A stretch of 35,078 nt of DNA from Acidobacteriota bacterium (GTDB taxonomy: Bacteria; Acidobacteriota; Terriglobia; Bryobacterales; UBA6623). Shown in pieces: positions 1-9,201 of the stretch. Every line of letters begins with the position of its first letter. Position 1 is the first letter of the stretch. The translations under genes were made by a program, and so were the position numbers. The notes beneath the pieces were generated by a model. It was not told the origin of the DNA. It ran no database searches and saw nothing but the letters and a program-made list of their open reading frames with translations. The DNA lies in NCBI GenBank assembly GCA_027624045.1, contig JAQBUE010000036.1, positions 1 to 35,078 on the forward strand. The letters run 5' to 3'.

Positions 1-453
1 GGGGGGGGGGGCGCCCGCAAGAGCGCTCGACCGTGATTCAGCTCTCACCCGTTCGGCTCTCACGCGGCTCAGTCCCGCTCGTTGGCGCGCTGGACACTCC
101 CTCCGCGACCCCTTAGAATCAATGGATTAGCGTGTCAGGTGTCTGGGTGTTGCATGTGGTACCGGTGGCTGGGTCAGGTAACTTCTCTATTGCAAATGCG
201 GTATGTTTCACAGATACTGTTTCACGAAGGCTGTAGACCGTTGGTTGTACGGCAAAACCCGCACTTGAACCCGCCGCATGCTTGAACTTGGACTGCTTAG
301 CCGCTCCCGAACTGGGGACATGGGCCGTTGGAGAAGTTATTCCCTTGAGTCAAGAAGGCCTTGGAACGCAACGCAGCCTCCCGTGGCGGGGCAGCCAGTT
401 ACCGTGAACATGATCTCGACAGGGTGCAGGAAAATATTCTCGCCTGAGTCGAT
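1..453. other. Gene-free leader upstream of rpoD
   Basis: I see no convincing gene in this stretch. It opens with a run of eleven G residues, which may be an assembly or contig-end artefact. A 67-codon open frame at 82-285 has a TTG start, no Shine-Dalgarno sequence and an atypical composition, so I do not call it. The only local structure noticed is an 8-bp direct repeat, TGTTTCAC, at 204-211 and 218-225. No tRNA, 6S RNA or riboswitch pattern could be recognised by eye. It probably contains the promoter and leader of the sigma factor gene, but I cannot place them. Confidence 0.5.
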
Positions 454-2025
454 ATGAGATCCGAGGAAGCGATCGTGGATCAGTTCGAGGAACAGTTGAG
501 AGCACCGTCCAGTGAACGAGCCAGTCTGGATTTAGACCAAAGTCCCTCCTTCGTGGATGCCCGCGCGCAGGATGCGGATTCGGACGACAGTGAACAGAGC
601 CCAGTCGCTCCCGAAGAGGTCCTGTATACCGACGACCCTGTCAGGGTCTATCTCCGCGAGATGGGCGCGGTCCCGCTGCTCACGCGCCAGGGTGAAGTAG
701 ACCTCGCCCGGCGGATGGAGCGTGGCAAGAATCAGATGCTGCGGGCCATTTCACGTTCGCCGCTCGTCATCGCCGAAATCCTGGACGTTTACGACCGGAT
801 CAAGCGCGGCGATCTGGAACTGGATTCAGTCGTCGATATTACGCACCCTGAAGACACCGAGGCACAACGGAATACGAAGCGGGCCGAAGCGAAACTGAAA
901 TTCACGCGGGTCACGCGAGCCCACAAGCAGGTCCAGACGGCGATTCAGAAGCTGGACCGTACGCCGAAACGGAACGTGCATGTTGCGCGCAAACTGAAAT
1001 GGAAGCGGAAGCGCCTTCTCGTCAAACTGTCACAGGCCATTCAAGAGGTTCCCTTCTCTCAGAATTACTGGGACCGGTTCGGCGACGAGCTTGAAAAAGT
1101 GCAGGCCAACTTGGCGCCGCTTTACTCGGAACTCGACCGGCTCAACACCCAGCCCTCCCGGGTAACGAGTCCCAATAACGGCGCCCAGCGTGAAATTCGC
1201 CGCGAGATTCGCAAGGCCGAAGCGTCCTACAACCTGACGCTTCACGATTTGGACCATACCACCCGCCGCATCTATGAGGGTTTCTGCGAGTCGGAGAAGG
1301 CCAAGAAGTCACTGGTCGAGGCAAACCTCCGTCTGGTCGTCTCCGTGGCGAAAAAGTATGTCAACCGCGGGCTGCACCTGCTGGATTTGATCCAAGAAGG
1401 CAATATCGGGTTGATGCGAGCCGCCGAGAAATTCGAGTATCGCCGCGGGTATAAGTTTTCGACCTACGCCACCTGGTGGATCCGCCAAGCCATCACTCGC
1501 GCTATCGCCGACCAGTCCCGCACGATTCGCATCCCCGTCCACATGAACGAGAGCATGAATAAGTTCCTGCGGGCCTCTCGCGAGCTTGAGAAGGAACTGG
1601 GCCGTACGCCGACCAACGAAGAGATCGGCGGACGCATGGAGATCTCGGTCGAGAAGGTCCAGAAACTCAAGAGCATCTCGCGCGACCCGGTCTCGCTGGA
1701 GACGCCCGTCGGCCGAGACGGCGAGTCCGCCTTGGGCGACCTGCTCGAAGACCGTTGGGTCGGATCCCCGGTCGACGCTGTCATCGAGGCCAATGTTCAG
1801 GAGGAAACGGCTGATGTGCTCAAGACCCTTTCTCCGAAAGAAGAGAAGGTGATTCGGATGCGTTTCGGCATCGGCTGCGACCGCGAGCATACCCTGGAAG
1901 AGATCGGCCAGGAGTTCGCCGTGACGCGCGAACGCATCCGCCAGATTGAGGCGAAAGCCCTGCGGGCGTTGCGCGGGCCCGACCGCGCCCGCCGGCTGCG
2001 CGCGCTCATGGCCGCCAAACCTTGA
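454..2025 (+). CDS. rpoD: Major RNA polymerase sigma factor (sigma-70, RpoD)
   Basis: The primary sigma factor directs core RNA polymerase to housekeeping promoters. The 523-residue protein shows the group 1 order: an acidic N-terminus (1-57), region 1.2 around 58-90 ([12 protein letters not shown]), a charged non-conserved region (about 120-280), region 2 from about 287 ([42 protein letters not shown]), region 3 around 360-420 and region 4 with the helix-turn-helix at about 480-510 ([20 protein letters not shown]). It is shorter than E. coli RpoD (613 residues), mainly because region 1.1 is short or absent. The ATG at 454 lacks a clear Shine-Dalgarno sequence, but no better upstream start is visible. 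The tail after region 4 is Arg/Ala-rich. A group 2 paralogue is possible, but the large non-conserved region favours RpoD. Confidence 0.93.
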   Translation: MRSEEAIVDQFEEQLRAPSSERASLDLDQSPSFVDARAQDADSDDSEQSPVAPEEVLYTDDPVRVYLREMGAVPLLTRQGEVDLARRMERGKNQMLRAISRSPLVIAEILDVYDRIKRGDLELDSVVDITHPEDTEAQRNTKRAEAKLKFTRVTRAHKQVQTAIQKLDRTPKRNVHVARKLKWKRKRLLVKLSQAIQEVPFSQNYWDRFGDELEKVQANLAPLYSELDRLNTQPSRVTSPNNGAQREIRREIRKAEASYNLTLHDLDHTTRRIYEGFCESEKAKKSLVEANLRLVVSVAKKYVNRGLHLLDLIQEGNIGLMRAAEKFEYRRGYKFSTYATWWIRQAITRAIADQSRTIRIPVHMNESMNKFLRASRELEKELGRTPTNEEIGGRMEISVEKVQKLKSISRDPVSLETPVGRDGESALGDLLEDRWVGSPVDAVIEANVQEETADVLKTLSPKEEKVIRMRFGIGCDREHTLEEIGQEFAVTRERIRQIEAKALRALRGPDRARRLRALMAAKP

Positions 2026-2101
2026 GCAGGCTGATCTTCTAAGTGTTCCCCCTGGGTTCCCGCTGCCGACCCGGTTGCTATAATTTTCCCCCGGAGCCCT
2101 C

Positions 2102-2845
2102 TTGCTGCCTTCCCTCTCGGTTGTGATTCCTGCTTATAACGAGGAATCCCGTCTGCCCGCCAGCCTCGAAAAGGTGGCTCATTACCTTAAGGAAAACGTT
2201 CAGCCACCTTCCGAGATCCTGGTTGTCAACGATGGTTCCAGCGACAACACTTTCGAGATCGCGCGCATTTCCGCCGCCGGGCTTGAGACGGCGGAGCTGC
2301 GCATTACGGTTCTCGACAACGGCCGGAATCGCGGCAAAGGCTATTCGGTTCGGCACGGTGTCAGCGCGGCGCGTTATGGCTGGGTCCTTATTACCGACGC
2401 CGATCTATCGGCCCCCATCGAGGAGTGCGCAAAACTCTTCGCGGCGGTGCAACAGCAAGGCTGCGATGTCGCCATCGGCTCGCGGGCAATCGACCGGTCG
2501 CTGATTGGCGTCCATCAATCTTCCTTCCGTGAAATGATGGGCCGCACTTTCAATATTGCTGTGCGCATCGGCGCCGGGCTTCCCTTCAAAGACACCCAAT
2601 GTGGTTTCAAGCTCTTCTCGGATAACGCCGCGCGAGACGTCTTTTCGCGGCAGTTGCTCGAGGGCTTCGGGTTCGATGTCGAAGTTCTTTACCTCGCCGC
2701 CCGGCTCGGCTATCAAGTTGCCGAGGTGCCCGTCCGCTGGGACCACTGTGAAGGAACCAAGGTCCGTATGTTCTCCGGTGCGGATGCCTTCCTCGACATC
2801 CTCCGCGTTCGCGGGAACGATTGGAGCGGCAAGTACTCGAAATAG
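2102..2845 (+). CDS. Family 2 glycosyltransferase, dolichyl-phosphate glucosyltransferase-like
   Basis: This 247-residue GT-A fold enzyme probably transfers a sugar from a nucleotide donor to a polyprenyl-phosphate or another lipid-linked acceptor. It starts directly with the GT2 motif (SVVIPAYNEESRLP, 6-19), followed by VVNDGSSDNT (41-50), NRGKGYSVRHG (76-86) and the metal/donor motif ITDADLSAP (97-105). The C-terminal half has the CGFKLF and GFGFDVEVLYLA segments found in ALG5/polyprenol-phosphate glycosyltransferases. No C-terminal membrane domain is present, so it resembles the soluble-domain type. The predicted start is a TTG just 76 bp after rpoD with only a weak upstream CCGGAG; no in-frame ATG precedes the catalytic motif. 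The natural acceptor cannot be told from sequence. Confidence 0.85.
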   Translation: MLPSLSVVIPAYNEESRLPASLEKVAHYLKENVQPPSEILVVNDGSSDNTFEIARISAAGLETAELRITVLDNGRNRGKGYSVRHGVSAARYGWVLITDADLSAPIEECAKLFAAVQQQGCDVAIGSRAIDRSLIGVHQSSFREMMGRTFNIAVRIGAGLPFKDTQCGFKLFSDNAARDVFSRQLLEGFGFDVEVLYLAARLGYQVAEVPVRWDHCEGTKVRMFSGADAFLDILRVRGNDWSGKYSK

Positions 2846-2899
2846 TTTTCCGGCGCGCTGGTCAGGTCGCGATCAGCGTCACGTGGTGACAAATGCGCG

Positions 2900-3676
2900 C
2901 TAGATGTGCCCGAAGACCGGTTCAGCCTCGCGACGCCCGGGGGCGGCGGATGCGAGAGCATCCCTGACGCGCTGAATGATGGCTTGTTTGTCGTGGTTGC
3001 GCAGCGACCGCCGGTTCACGAGCAGCCGCGCCGTCGAGTTCGGCACGACCTTTTCGATGATCTTGAGCCCGTTCGCTCGCAGCGTGCGACCCGTCTCTGT
3101 GTTATCGATGATGGCGTCGCCGTCTTCCGGTGGTTTCGATTCGGTGGCCCCGAAAGAGTGAAAGATCGCAACCGGCGATGAGCTTCGGCGTTCAACGTGC
3201 AGCCGCGAGTAGGGGCTATAAAGTGACGGTTCCAAATCCGTATGGCGCCGCACCAGCGATTCGGTCAGGTTCAGGTACTCCGTCCAGATGCGCAGCGGGT
3301 GCGTGCCGGTCGAATCAACGAATTTCCGAAACAAGTCAGCCGATGAGTTAACGTCTTCCCACACATCCGGCACGGCGAGCACGATGTCCACGCGCCCGAA
3401 TCCCAGATCGAGCACATCGTCAACATTCGACTGGCATTCGCTCTCGAGGTACCAATCGATGCCTGAGATCCCCATGTCGTAGAAACCGGCCGCGATCATG
3501 TACGGGATTTCCTGCGGCCGCAGCACCTTCAGGGTCAGGCCCGGGATGTCGAGCTTGGGACGATAGCTGCGGCTGCCATCGGCGTAGCCGCTGGGCCGAA
3601 GGTTCGCGCGGTCGAGAAATGCCGCGGCCTTGGTCTCGAGGCTGCCTTTGGGAATCGCGAAACGAACCTGGGTCAT
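2900..3676 (-). CDS. hisG: ATP phosphoribosyltransferase catalytic subunit HisG
   Basis: HisG joins ATP and PRPP in the first step of histidine biosynthesis. The 258-residue protein has the N-terminal signature (RFAIPKGSLETKA), a GISGIDW segment (70-75), and the PRPP-binding loop DAIIDNTETGRTLRANGL at 187-204 (usually IVD-V-ETGRTL), then the NSTARLLVNR strand. It stops about 35 residues later, so the roughly 75-residue C-terminal histidine-sensing domain of long-form HisG is missing. The core is longer than in typical short forms (about 210 residues) because of an insertion around 125-185. The ATG at 3676 has an AGAAAAGG ribosome-binding site. The HisRS-like gene upstream on the same strand, 106 bp away, supports a HisZ-HisG complex. 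Confidence 0.9.
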   Translation of the reverse strand: MTQVRFAIPKGSLETKAAAFLDRANLRPSGYADGSRSYRPKLDIPGLTLKVLRPQEIPYMIAAGFYDMGISGIDWYLESECQSNVDDVLDLGFGRVDIVLAVPDVWEDVNSSADLFRKFVDSTGTHPLRIWTEYLNLTESLVRRHTDLEPSLYSPYSRLHVERRSSSPVAIFHSFGATESKPPEDGDAIIDNTETGRTLRANGLKIIEKVVPNSTARLLVNRRSLRNHDKQAIIQRVRDALASAAPGRREAEPVFGHI

Positions 3677-3782
3677 AACCTTTTCTCTCGCCGTCTCTTA
3701 CCTTATCGCTTGAGCGCTCATTTTGATGGCGGGCGCCGCGCGGGCAGCAGACCTGCTGCTCTTCCCGCACACTCATGAACGC

Positions 3783-5249
3783 TCACGCCAGTCTCGTGAG
3801 CCTTTGCAGCACCGCTTCCGCGTCAGACGCTACAAGCTCGGACGTATGTCCGTCGCTCATCGTAATCTCAGCACCGGGCTGACCGGAGACCAAGCCGATC
3901 CACTCTGCCTTGCGGGCCGCGCAAGCGGCGGAGGTCGGCGCATCCTGAGGGCCGACGGCGACACCCGCCCGGATGCCCACGGAGCGCAGCCTCTCGGCGA
4001 GACCGACCGCTTCGCTCAAGGCCGCCTCCGACGCCGCCAGCAAAAACAACTCAAAAGCCTTCGGCGTCGACCACGCGCCCGTTGCCCGTACCTCATCCAG
4101 CAATGAATCGAACCGGAAGGCGCAACCGGTCGCCGCCAGTTCGGGACCTCCGAATTCGCCGATCAAACGGTCGTAACGGCCGCCGCCGCAGTACTTACGA
4201 ACGCCCCGCGGGCCCGTCGATAAGATCTCGAACACCGTGCTTGTGTAAAACGTGAAGCCACGTGCGATTCCGAGCACGACTTCGATTTCGCCGTGGCCGT
4301 ACATTTCAACCTGGCGGCACACGGCAAGAAGTTCATCGAGCGCTCCGGTTGCCCGCGTGCCTTTCAGTAGGGCACGCGCCTCCTGGTCGACGCTCGCCAG
4401 AGGCCCCTGCAGTCGCGACACTGCAATCAGCAGATCGGCCGTCGGCTGCGGGACCAAGTCCTGTACGTCCCACAGGCGGCGGTACGTCGCTTCGGCTTCG
4501 CGCGGCATCACTTCGGCCAACTCGGCCGCATCGGCTATCTGGCGTTCCTCAATACAGTCCGGACCGGAGTAATCAGCCTGCTCCTGCAGTGAGGCCAAGT
4601 CCATGCGGTCGATCTTCAACTCGCCGAACAATAGCGGGTCGTCTGATTCGGCGAGCTCGCGGCAACGCTCTCTGATCCCCATCAGGCGGTCGAGGTGCCC
4701 GATCACAATCGCCCGATCGTCCGCGCCGAGGTCTTCACGCAGTAGCTGACCGAAAATACCAACATTGCCGATCCGCAGGGTCGGTTTCACGATCCCAATC
4801 GTTTCCAAAAAACGATACGCCGCGGCGATCACTTCCGCGTCAGCCGCCGCTCCAGGCTCCCCGATACACTCGATGCCGGCTTGCGTGAATTCGCGATAGC
4901 GGCCTGACCCCGGCCGGCAATACCGGAAGCAGGGGGCGACATAGTAGAGCTTGTGGGGCAGTGAATCTTCGTCGAGCGCCCCGGAAGAGACCAGGCGGCA
5001 AACCGGCGCCGTCATCTCCGGGCGCAGCGCCAGCTCCTCGTGGTCGCAATGGAACGTCAGCAATGAACCTTTGATTTCGGGCCCCGAGCGCGCCGAGAAC
5101 AGTTCAACGGTCTCGAACGTCGGTGTCCGCACCGGCTGAAACCCGTAGGTTTCCACGACCCTCCCGAACGCACTTTCGACGTGCTTGCGCAGGGCCGCCT
5201 CGGCGGGCGGTAGATCACGGGTTGATCGAGGAGGTTGAAAACGGGCCAT
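3783..5249 (-). CDS. hisZ: HisRS-family protein, probable HisZ regulatory subunit of ATP phosphoribosyltransferase
   Basis: This class II aminoacyl-tRNA synthetase-like protein precedes a hisG that lacks its own regulatory domain, so I read it as HisZ, the partner that activates short HisG and senses histidine. Visible motifs (numbering from the ATG at 5249, 488 residues): RSTRDLPP near the N-terminus, ALRPEMTAPVCR, motif 2 CFRYCRPGSGRYREFTQ (about 107-123), the histidine-loop equivalent ARGFTFYTSTVFEI (about 329-342) and GGGRYDRL (355-362). The motif 3 position reads GCAFRFDSLL instead of the G-x-G-x-E-R pattern of active synthetases, arguing against aminoacylation. An anticodon-binding-like domain (about 393-488) is retained, which is unusual for HisZ and leaves true HisRS as the alternative. 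An upstream TTG at 5300 is possible, but the ATG puts the N-terminus where the family expects it. Confidence 0.68.
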   Translation of the reverse strand: MARFQPPRSTRDLPPAEAALRKHVESAFGRVVETYGFQPVRTPTFETVELFSARSGPEIKGSLLTFHCDHEELALRPEMTAPVCRLVSSGALDEDSLPHKLYYVAPCFRYCRPGSGRYREFTQAGIECIGEPGAAADAEVIAAAYRFLETIGIVKPTLRIGNVGIFGQLLREDLGADDRAIVIGHLDRLMGIRERCRELAESDDPLLFGELKIDRMDLASLQEQADYSGPDCIEERQIADAAELAEVMPREAEATYRRLWDVQDLVPQPTADLLIAVSRLQGPLASVDQEARALLKGTRATGALDELLAVCRQVEMYGHGEIEVVLGIARGFTFYTSTVFEILSTGPRGVRKYCGGGRYDRLIGEFGGPELAATGCAFRFDSLLDEVRATGAWSTPKAFELFLLAASEAALSEAVGLAERLRSVGIRAGVAVGPQDAPTSAACAARKAEWIGLVSGQPGAEITMSDGHTSELVASDAEAVLQRLTRLA

Positions 5250-5511
5250 CGGGTTCAATACTGCCTTCTCGCGGGCCGAAGCCCACAAAGCATCGGTCAA
5301 TCGCGTGGGACGTTGTTAGGGAGAATAGCCGTGGGCTCGTGTCGGATCGCCCCCAATCCCTTGCGGGACAATCGAGCCTGCAACCGGCGCAGGAAGAACG
5401 TTTTATTTATAACAGAATCGCCACAGCGAAGCTTTCTCCGCCCTACCCGTCCAGCGGCGTCTCAGTCCCTATCCGCGCCATTCCGGCCCCGACTTATTCA
5501 GAGCCCCGCGG

Positions 5512-7938
5512 CTAACGATTGATCAACATCAAGTTCGCGGGGTCGATGCTGACGCCCGTTGGTTTGTCAGGCACTGAGAACGTGAACTCCGTCACTGCGC
5601 CGCTGGTCGTGACCTCGTGCGGAATCTTCCTGCCTGCCGCCGTCTGGATACCTAGCGGCACAGTCACGCTGAACGATTCGGGGACGTCTTCTTGGCGCAG
5701 CCGGCCTGTCACTTGAAATCCTTTCTCTGACTTCGTGACGTCATAGTCGAGGCGGATGGTGGGGATGCCGGTCCCGTAGACCCACTGTTCGAAAAAGCTG
5801 TCGAGCCTGGCAGCCGAACCGCTATCAGAGACAGTCCCCGCAGCCGCGGCGCGGAAGTCCTCCGTCGTGATGGAGCGCAGCCGGAACTTGTCGCATAGCG
5901 AGCGCAGGAACGAGAAAAACTTCTCGTCGCCCATCATGCCGCGCAGCATGTGAATGATCCAGGCCCCTTTCTCGTAGACGATGATTCGCGCCGCATCAGG
6001 GGCAAGCGACGAGCGCAGGCGGTCGCCGAGCACAATCGCGCCGGCGCTTTCATTGGTCTCGCCGCCATCGTTGCGGGCCAGCAGGTCATCCTTGTACCAG
6101 CCGAGCGCTCGGTCGAGCGAAGCACGGCCGCGGCGCTGCTCCAGGAAGAGCAAAGACGAGTAGGTCGCCAGAGCCTCCATGATCCATTCATCCTGCCCGG
6201 AGTCAGTACCGATGACATTGCCCCACCATTGGTGCGAGATTTCGTGCGTGCGGAGAAGTTCTGAGTAGAACAACTGCTCCTGTTGCGAGCTATTCTTGAG
6301 CGGCAAATCATCCGGCTTGAAGTAGCTGCGGGTGGACGCGTAGACAAGGCCAGGCAACCCTTGGCCGAGATTGCCAGGGATGGGAGAAATCACAATGGTC
6401 TGTGTCGAGGGCGGGCCGAACTTCTCAAGGAAGAACGAAAACGCTTCGGCGCTGTCAGAAACCACGTAGTCGAGGCGGCTAACGGGACTGGGCGGCTGTG
6501 TTCGCGGGGCGGCGCTGATGATCGTGCCGGGCGAGCTCTGCGATCCTCTTCGGCCGCGCAAGCCCGCTGGATTTGGCGACCAGATCATCAGCGGACCAGT
6601 CTTTGGTTGCAGGTTCTCTTCGACGGTTTTGTTCGCGCACACCTCGATGCGGTAATCGCCGATCTCACGCTGCGCGCGTTCGTAGCGGCCGAGGTTGAAG
6701 CCGGCCAGGCGGATGGGAGAGCGTGCGCGGAATTTCGAAGTGCGGACCCCAGCGGAACTTTCCGTTGACAGAAGTTCGCCGGTCGCCACCAAGTCGAGGC
6801 TCTCCGGATAGTGAAAGGTCAACTCAAAGGATGCGAACGGAATCTCACGCCGCGGGTACCAGGAATCGCGGCTTCCCACGTAGTAGACGCCGTTCCCTGC
6901 GTCGCTTACGACTTTGCCGTCGTAGTGGAACTCGATCCGGCGCGACTCGGCCGTTGCCGCCTGCTCGGGTATGACCACGGCGATGATGATGTTGTTACGG
7001 CTCGCAGCCGCGCTCGAGTTCGCGCTCATGACTTGTACAAATTCCGTTGGCGCGCCATCGAGCATGACTTTGCGGATCTGAAGCCGTTCGGAGAGCTCGA
7101 ACCCGTAGATCTGATCGCGGGCGCCCTCGGGCAGGAAGTCGGCGCTGAACTCTACCCGCATCGAGAGATCCTCGTCGAGATGGGTTGCAATGTCGTGGTT
7201 GTCCAGGCGCCCCTGGTAGGGGACCGGCTTGCGGTGGCCCGAGCGGAAGTTACGGCCCTCGAACTTGACCCAGGTTTCGTAGAAGCGGCGACCCTCGCGC
7301 CAGACGGTCTGTCCCATGACGACCTGCTCATGGTTGCGTGGATCGATCACAACATCGAAGCGTCCTCTCGCGCCTCCGCCAATGGCCGCCGCGAAGAAGC
7401 CGTTCTCAAGCGGGGCCCCGGCGAAGGTATCTAAGAGCACCCGCGGCGAGAGTCCTTCAAGCACGTTGCCGACTGGGCGTGACCATTTTTCGGCCATGTC
7501 CTGGCCCACAACGGGGTCGGGGCGCGACTGCTCGTTGGCCTCAATCGCCTGGCGCAAGACTTGGGCGGTGTCGTCGGTAAAGAACATCATCGCGGTCCTA
7601 AATTTCTCGTTCAAGACCGGTTCCGATGTGAAACGGACGAGCGACTGCCGCTCGCGCGCGCTAGGCGGGACGACCAGGATTTCGCCCTCGTCGGTGGGAG
7701 CCGACGCGATGAACAAGGCCGCCAACGTGCGTCCCTGTAAGGGTTCAGCGAACAGGATGTGGCCGTCGGTGAAGTAGAGTTTGACGTCCTCGCGTTCGAT
7801 GAAAAGATCGCGGACGCGGAAGCACTGCGCGGGATCAAGACGCAGCCCCTGAATCGCCTTCAGCTGATCCGCGGCCGTCTGCGCCGTCATGGGCTGGGCG
7901 AGCCCCAACGCCATCACCAATAGCAAGACTCGCAGCAT
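5512..7938 (-). CDS. Secreted M1-family zinc metallopeptidase (aminopeptidase-like)
   Basis: An exported gluzincin. The ATG at 7938 gives 808 residues starting with a signal peptide (MLRVLLLVMALGLAQPMTAQ). The open frame extends 47 codons upstream, but that part is low-complexity Arg/Gly/Ser and unlikely to be translated. The zinc site is complete: HEISH at 565-569 and Glu588 in EWIMEALATY, spaced exactly as HExxH-x18-E. The G-x-M-E-N exopeptidase motif that normally lies upstream is not recognisable; the equivalent region reads GQGLPGLVYAS. The first 350 or so residues have no obvious family, and a beta-rich domain follows the catalytic part. Zinc hydrolase activity is likely, but true aminopeptidase activity is less certain. 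The gene is divergent from the M48 protease at 8126. Confidence 0.82.
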   Translation of the reverse strand: MLRVLLLVMALGLAQPMTAQTAADQLKAIQGLRLDPAQCFRVRDLFIEREDVKLYFTDGHILFAEPLQGRTLAALFIASAPTDEGEILVVPPSARERQSLVRFTSEPVLNEKFRTAMMFFTDDTAQVLRQAIEANEQSRPDPVVGQDMAEKWSRPVGNVLEGLSPRVLLDTFAGAPLENGFFAAAIGGGARGRFDVVIDPRNHEQVVMGQTVWREGRRFYETWVKFEGRNFRSGHRKPVPYQGRLDNHDIATHLDEDLSMRVEFSADFLPEGARDQIYGFELSERLQIRKVMLDGAPTEFVQVMSANSSAAASRNNIIIAVVIPEQAATAESRRIEFHYDGKVVSDAGNGVYYVGSRDSWYPRREIPFASFELTFHYPESLDLVATGELLSTESSAGVRTSKFRARSPIRLAGFNLGRYERAQREIGDYRIEVCANKTVEENLQPKTGPLMIWSPNPAGLRGRRGSQSSPGTIISAAPRTQPPSPVSRLDYVVSDSAEAFSFFLEKFGPPSTQTIVISPIPGNLGQGLPGLVYASTRSYFKPDDLPLKNSSQQEQLFYSELLRTHEISHQWWGNVIGTDSGQDEWIMEALATYSSLLFLEQRRGRASLDRALGWYKDDLLARNDGGETNESAGAIVLGDRLRSSLAPDAARIIVYEKGAWIIHMLRGMMGDEKFFSFLRSLCDKFRLRSITTEDFRAAAAGTVSDSGSAARLDSFFEQWVYGTGIPTIRLDYDVTKSEKGFQVTGRLRQEDVPESFSVTVPLGIQTAAGRKIPHEVTTSGAVTEFTFSVPDKPTGVSIDPANLMLINR

Positions 7939-8125
7939 GCGTTTCTTATGTTCAGCGCCCGGCGGGAACAGGTCAAGCGGCGCCAGAGGACGCCGGCAGT
8001 CCGCCTCCAGTCTGCTCCCTCGGCTCCCTCTGCTTCCGCGGTGCCGTGAATGCTGTAACGGAATCCAGGCCCCATCCATCCAACTGAGTGCAAGTACGGT
8101 TATGTTTCACGGGAGGTAAGCAACC

Positions 8126-9163
8126 ATGGGCAGAATGATTGCGTTCACGTTGGCGGCTGTATTGACGTTGCCGGTTAGCGCTTGGGCGAAGTATAACCCC
8201 GACGACAACCCGAAGCACGACGTTTCGGCGATCGGCGACCGGGACGTGGACGGCTCGATCAATCTCTATTCGCTGGAAAAAGAGATCGGCCTCGGCAAGC
8301 AGCTGGCCGACGAAGTGGAGAAGCATTCCAAGGTGGTCGATGACCCCGTGATCAGCGAGTACGTGAACCGCGTCGCGCAGAACATAGCCCGCAACTCCGA
8401 CATCAAGGTGCCCTTGGTCGTGAAAGTTCTTGACGCCGACGAGGTCAACGCATTCGCTCTCCCCGGCGGTTACTTCTTCGTCAACACCGGCCTGGTTCGG
8501 CTAGCGGAAAATGAAGCGGAACTCGCGGGCGTGATGGCTCACGAAATTGCTCACATCGCGGCGCGCCACGGCACACGGCAAGCGTCCAAGGGCCAGATCG
8601 CGAATTTGGCATCGATTCCCCTGATCTTCCTGGGTGGATGGACCGGATACGGAATACGGCAAGCCGCCGGACTGGCCGTGCCGATGACCTTTCTGAAATT
8701 CTCGCGCGGCTTCGAGCAGGATGCCGACCTGCTCGGCATCCAGTACTTGTGGAAAGCCGGTTATGACCCCACTTCCATGGTCGCGTTCTTCGAACGGCTT
8801 CAGAATCAGAAAAAGAAGAAGGAAGGCGGCGGCATCTCGGGCCTTTTCAGAAGCCATCCGCTGACAAGCAAGCGCATCAAGCTGGCCCAAGAGGCGATTG
8901 ACCAGATACTGCCCGCGCGCAACGAGTATGCGCTGGGCGGCAGCGAGTTTGCGAACGTAAAGGCTGACCTTGAGAAGCTCATGACGGTTTCGAGCAAGAG
9001 GTCCAAGGATGCCGACGCCAACCGCCCGACGCTCAAGCGGCGCGCTCCCGATGATGAAATTCCTGCCGATGCCGAGCCCGTTCCACAGGAGGGCGATCAA
9101 GGCGACGAGCGCCCGAAGCTCAAACGGAAGTATGATTCGTTGAGTGCCGGTGGTGCCGACTAG
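8126..9163 (+). CDS. Periplasmic M48-family metalloprotease (BepA/YfgC-like core)
   Basis: A zinc endopeptidase probably acting in the cell envelope on misassembled proteins. The 345-residue protein has a signal peptide (about 1-21, ending VSAWA), the conserved lead-in FALPGGYFFVNTGL (110-123), the zinc motif HEIAH (139-143) and a third-ligand region SRGFEQDADLLGI with Glu197. A hydrophobic stretch (about 160-190) lies between them, as usual in M48. After residue 290 the tail is charged and low in complexity (PKLKRK). Unlike E. coli BepA there is no clear TPR domain. The ATG at 8126 is well supported by GGGAGG at 8111-8116, nine bases upstream. The gene is divergent from the M1 peptidase with a 187-bp shared region. 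Confidence 0.9.
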   Translation: MGRMIAFTLAAVLTLPVSAWAKYNPDDNPKHDVSAIGDRDVDGSINLYSLEKEIGLGKQLADEVEKHSKVVDDPVISEYVNRVAQNIARNSDIKVPLVVKVLDADEVNAFALPGGYFFVNTGLVRLAENEAELAGVMAHEIAHIAARHGTRQASKGQIANLASIPLIFLGGWTGYGIRQAAGLAVPMTFLKFSRGFEQDADLLGIQYLWKAGYDPTSMVAFFERLQNQKKKKEGGGISGLFRSHPLTSKRIKLAQEAIDQILPARNEYALGGSEFANVKADLEKLMTVSSKRSKDADANRPTLKRRAPDDEIPADAEPVPQEGDQGDERPKLKRKYDSLSAGGAD

Positions 9164-9201
9164 AACGTCTGAGTCGTTTCACAGCGGCGCTCTTGCCTGC
9201 C

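Noticed and set aside
82-285. 67-codon ORF in the leader of rpoD
   Set aside because: TTG start without a Shine-Dalgarno sequence, no known motif, odd Trp/Cys-rich composition.
1309-1890. 193-codon minus-strand frame inside rpoD
   Set aside because: It lies wholly opposite conserved sigma regions 2 to 4, a typical antisense shadow in GC-rich DNA.
7939-8079. 47-codon N-terminal extension of the M1 peptidase
   Set aside because: Low-complexity Arg/Gly/Ser sequence placed before a perfect signal peptide and overlapping the divergent promoter region.
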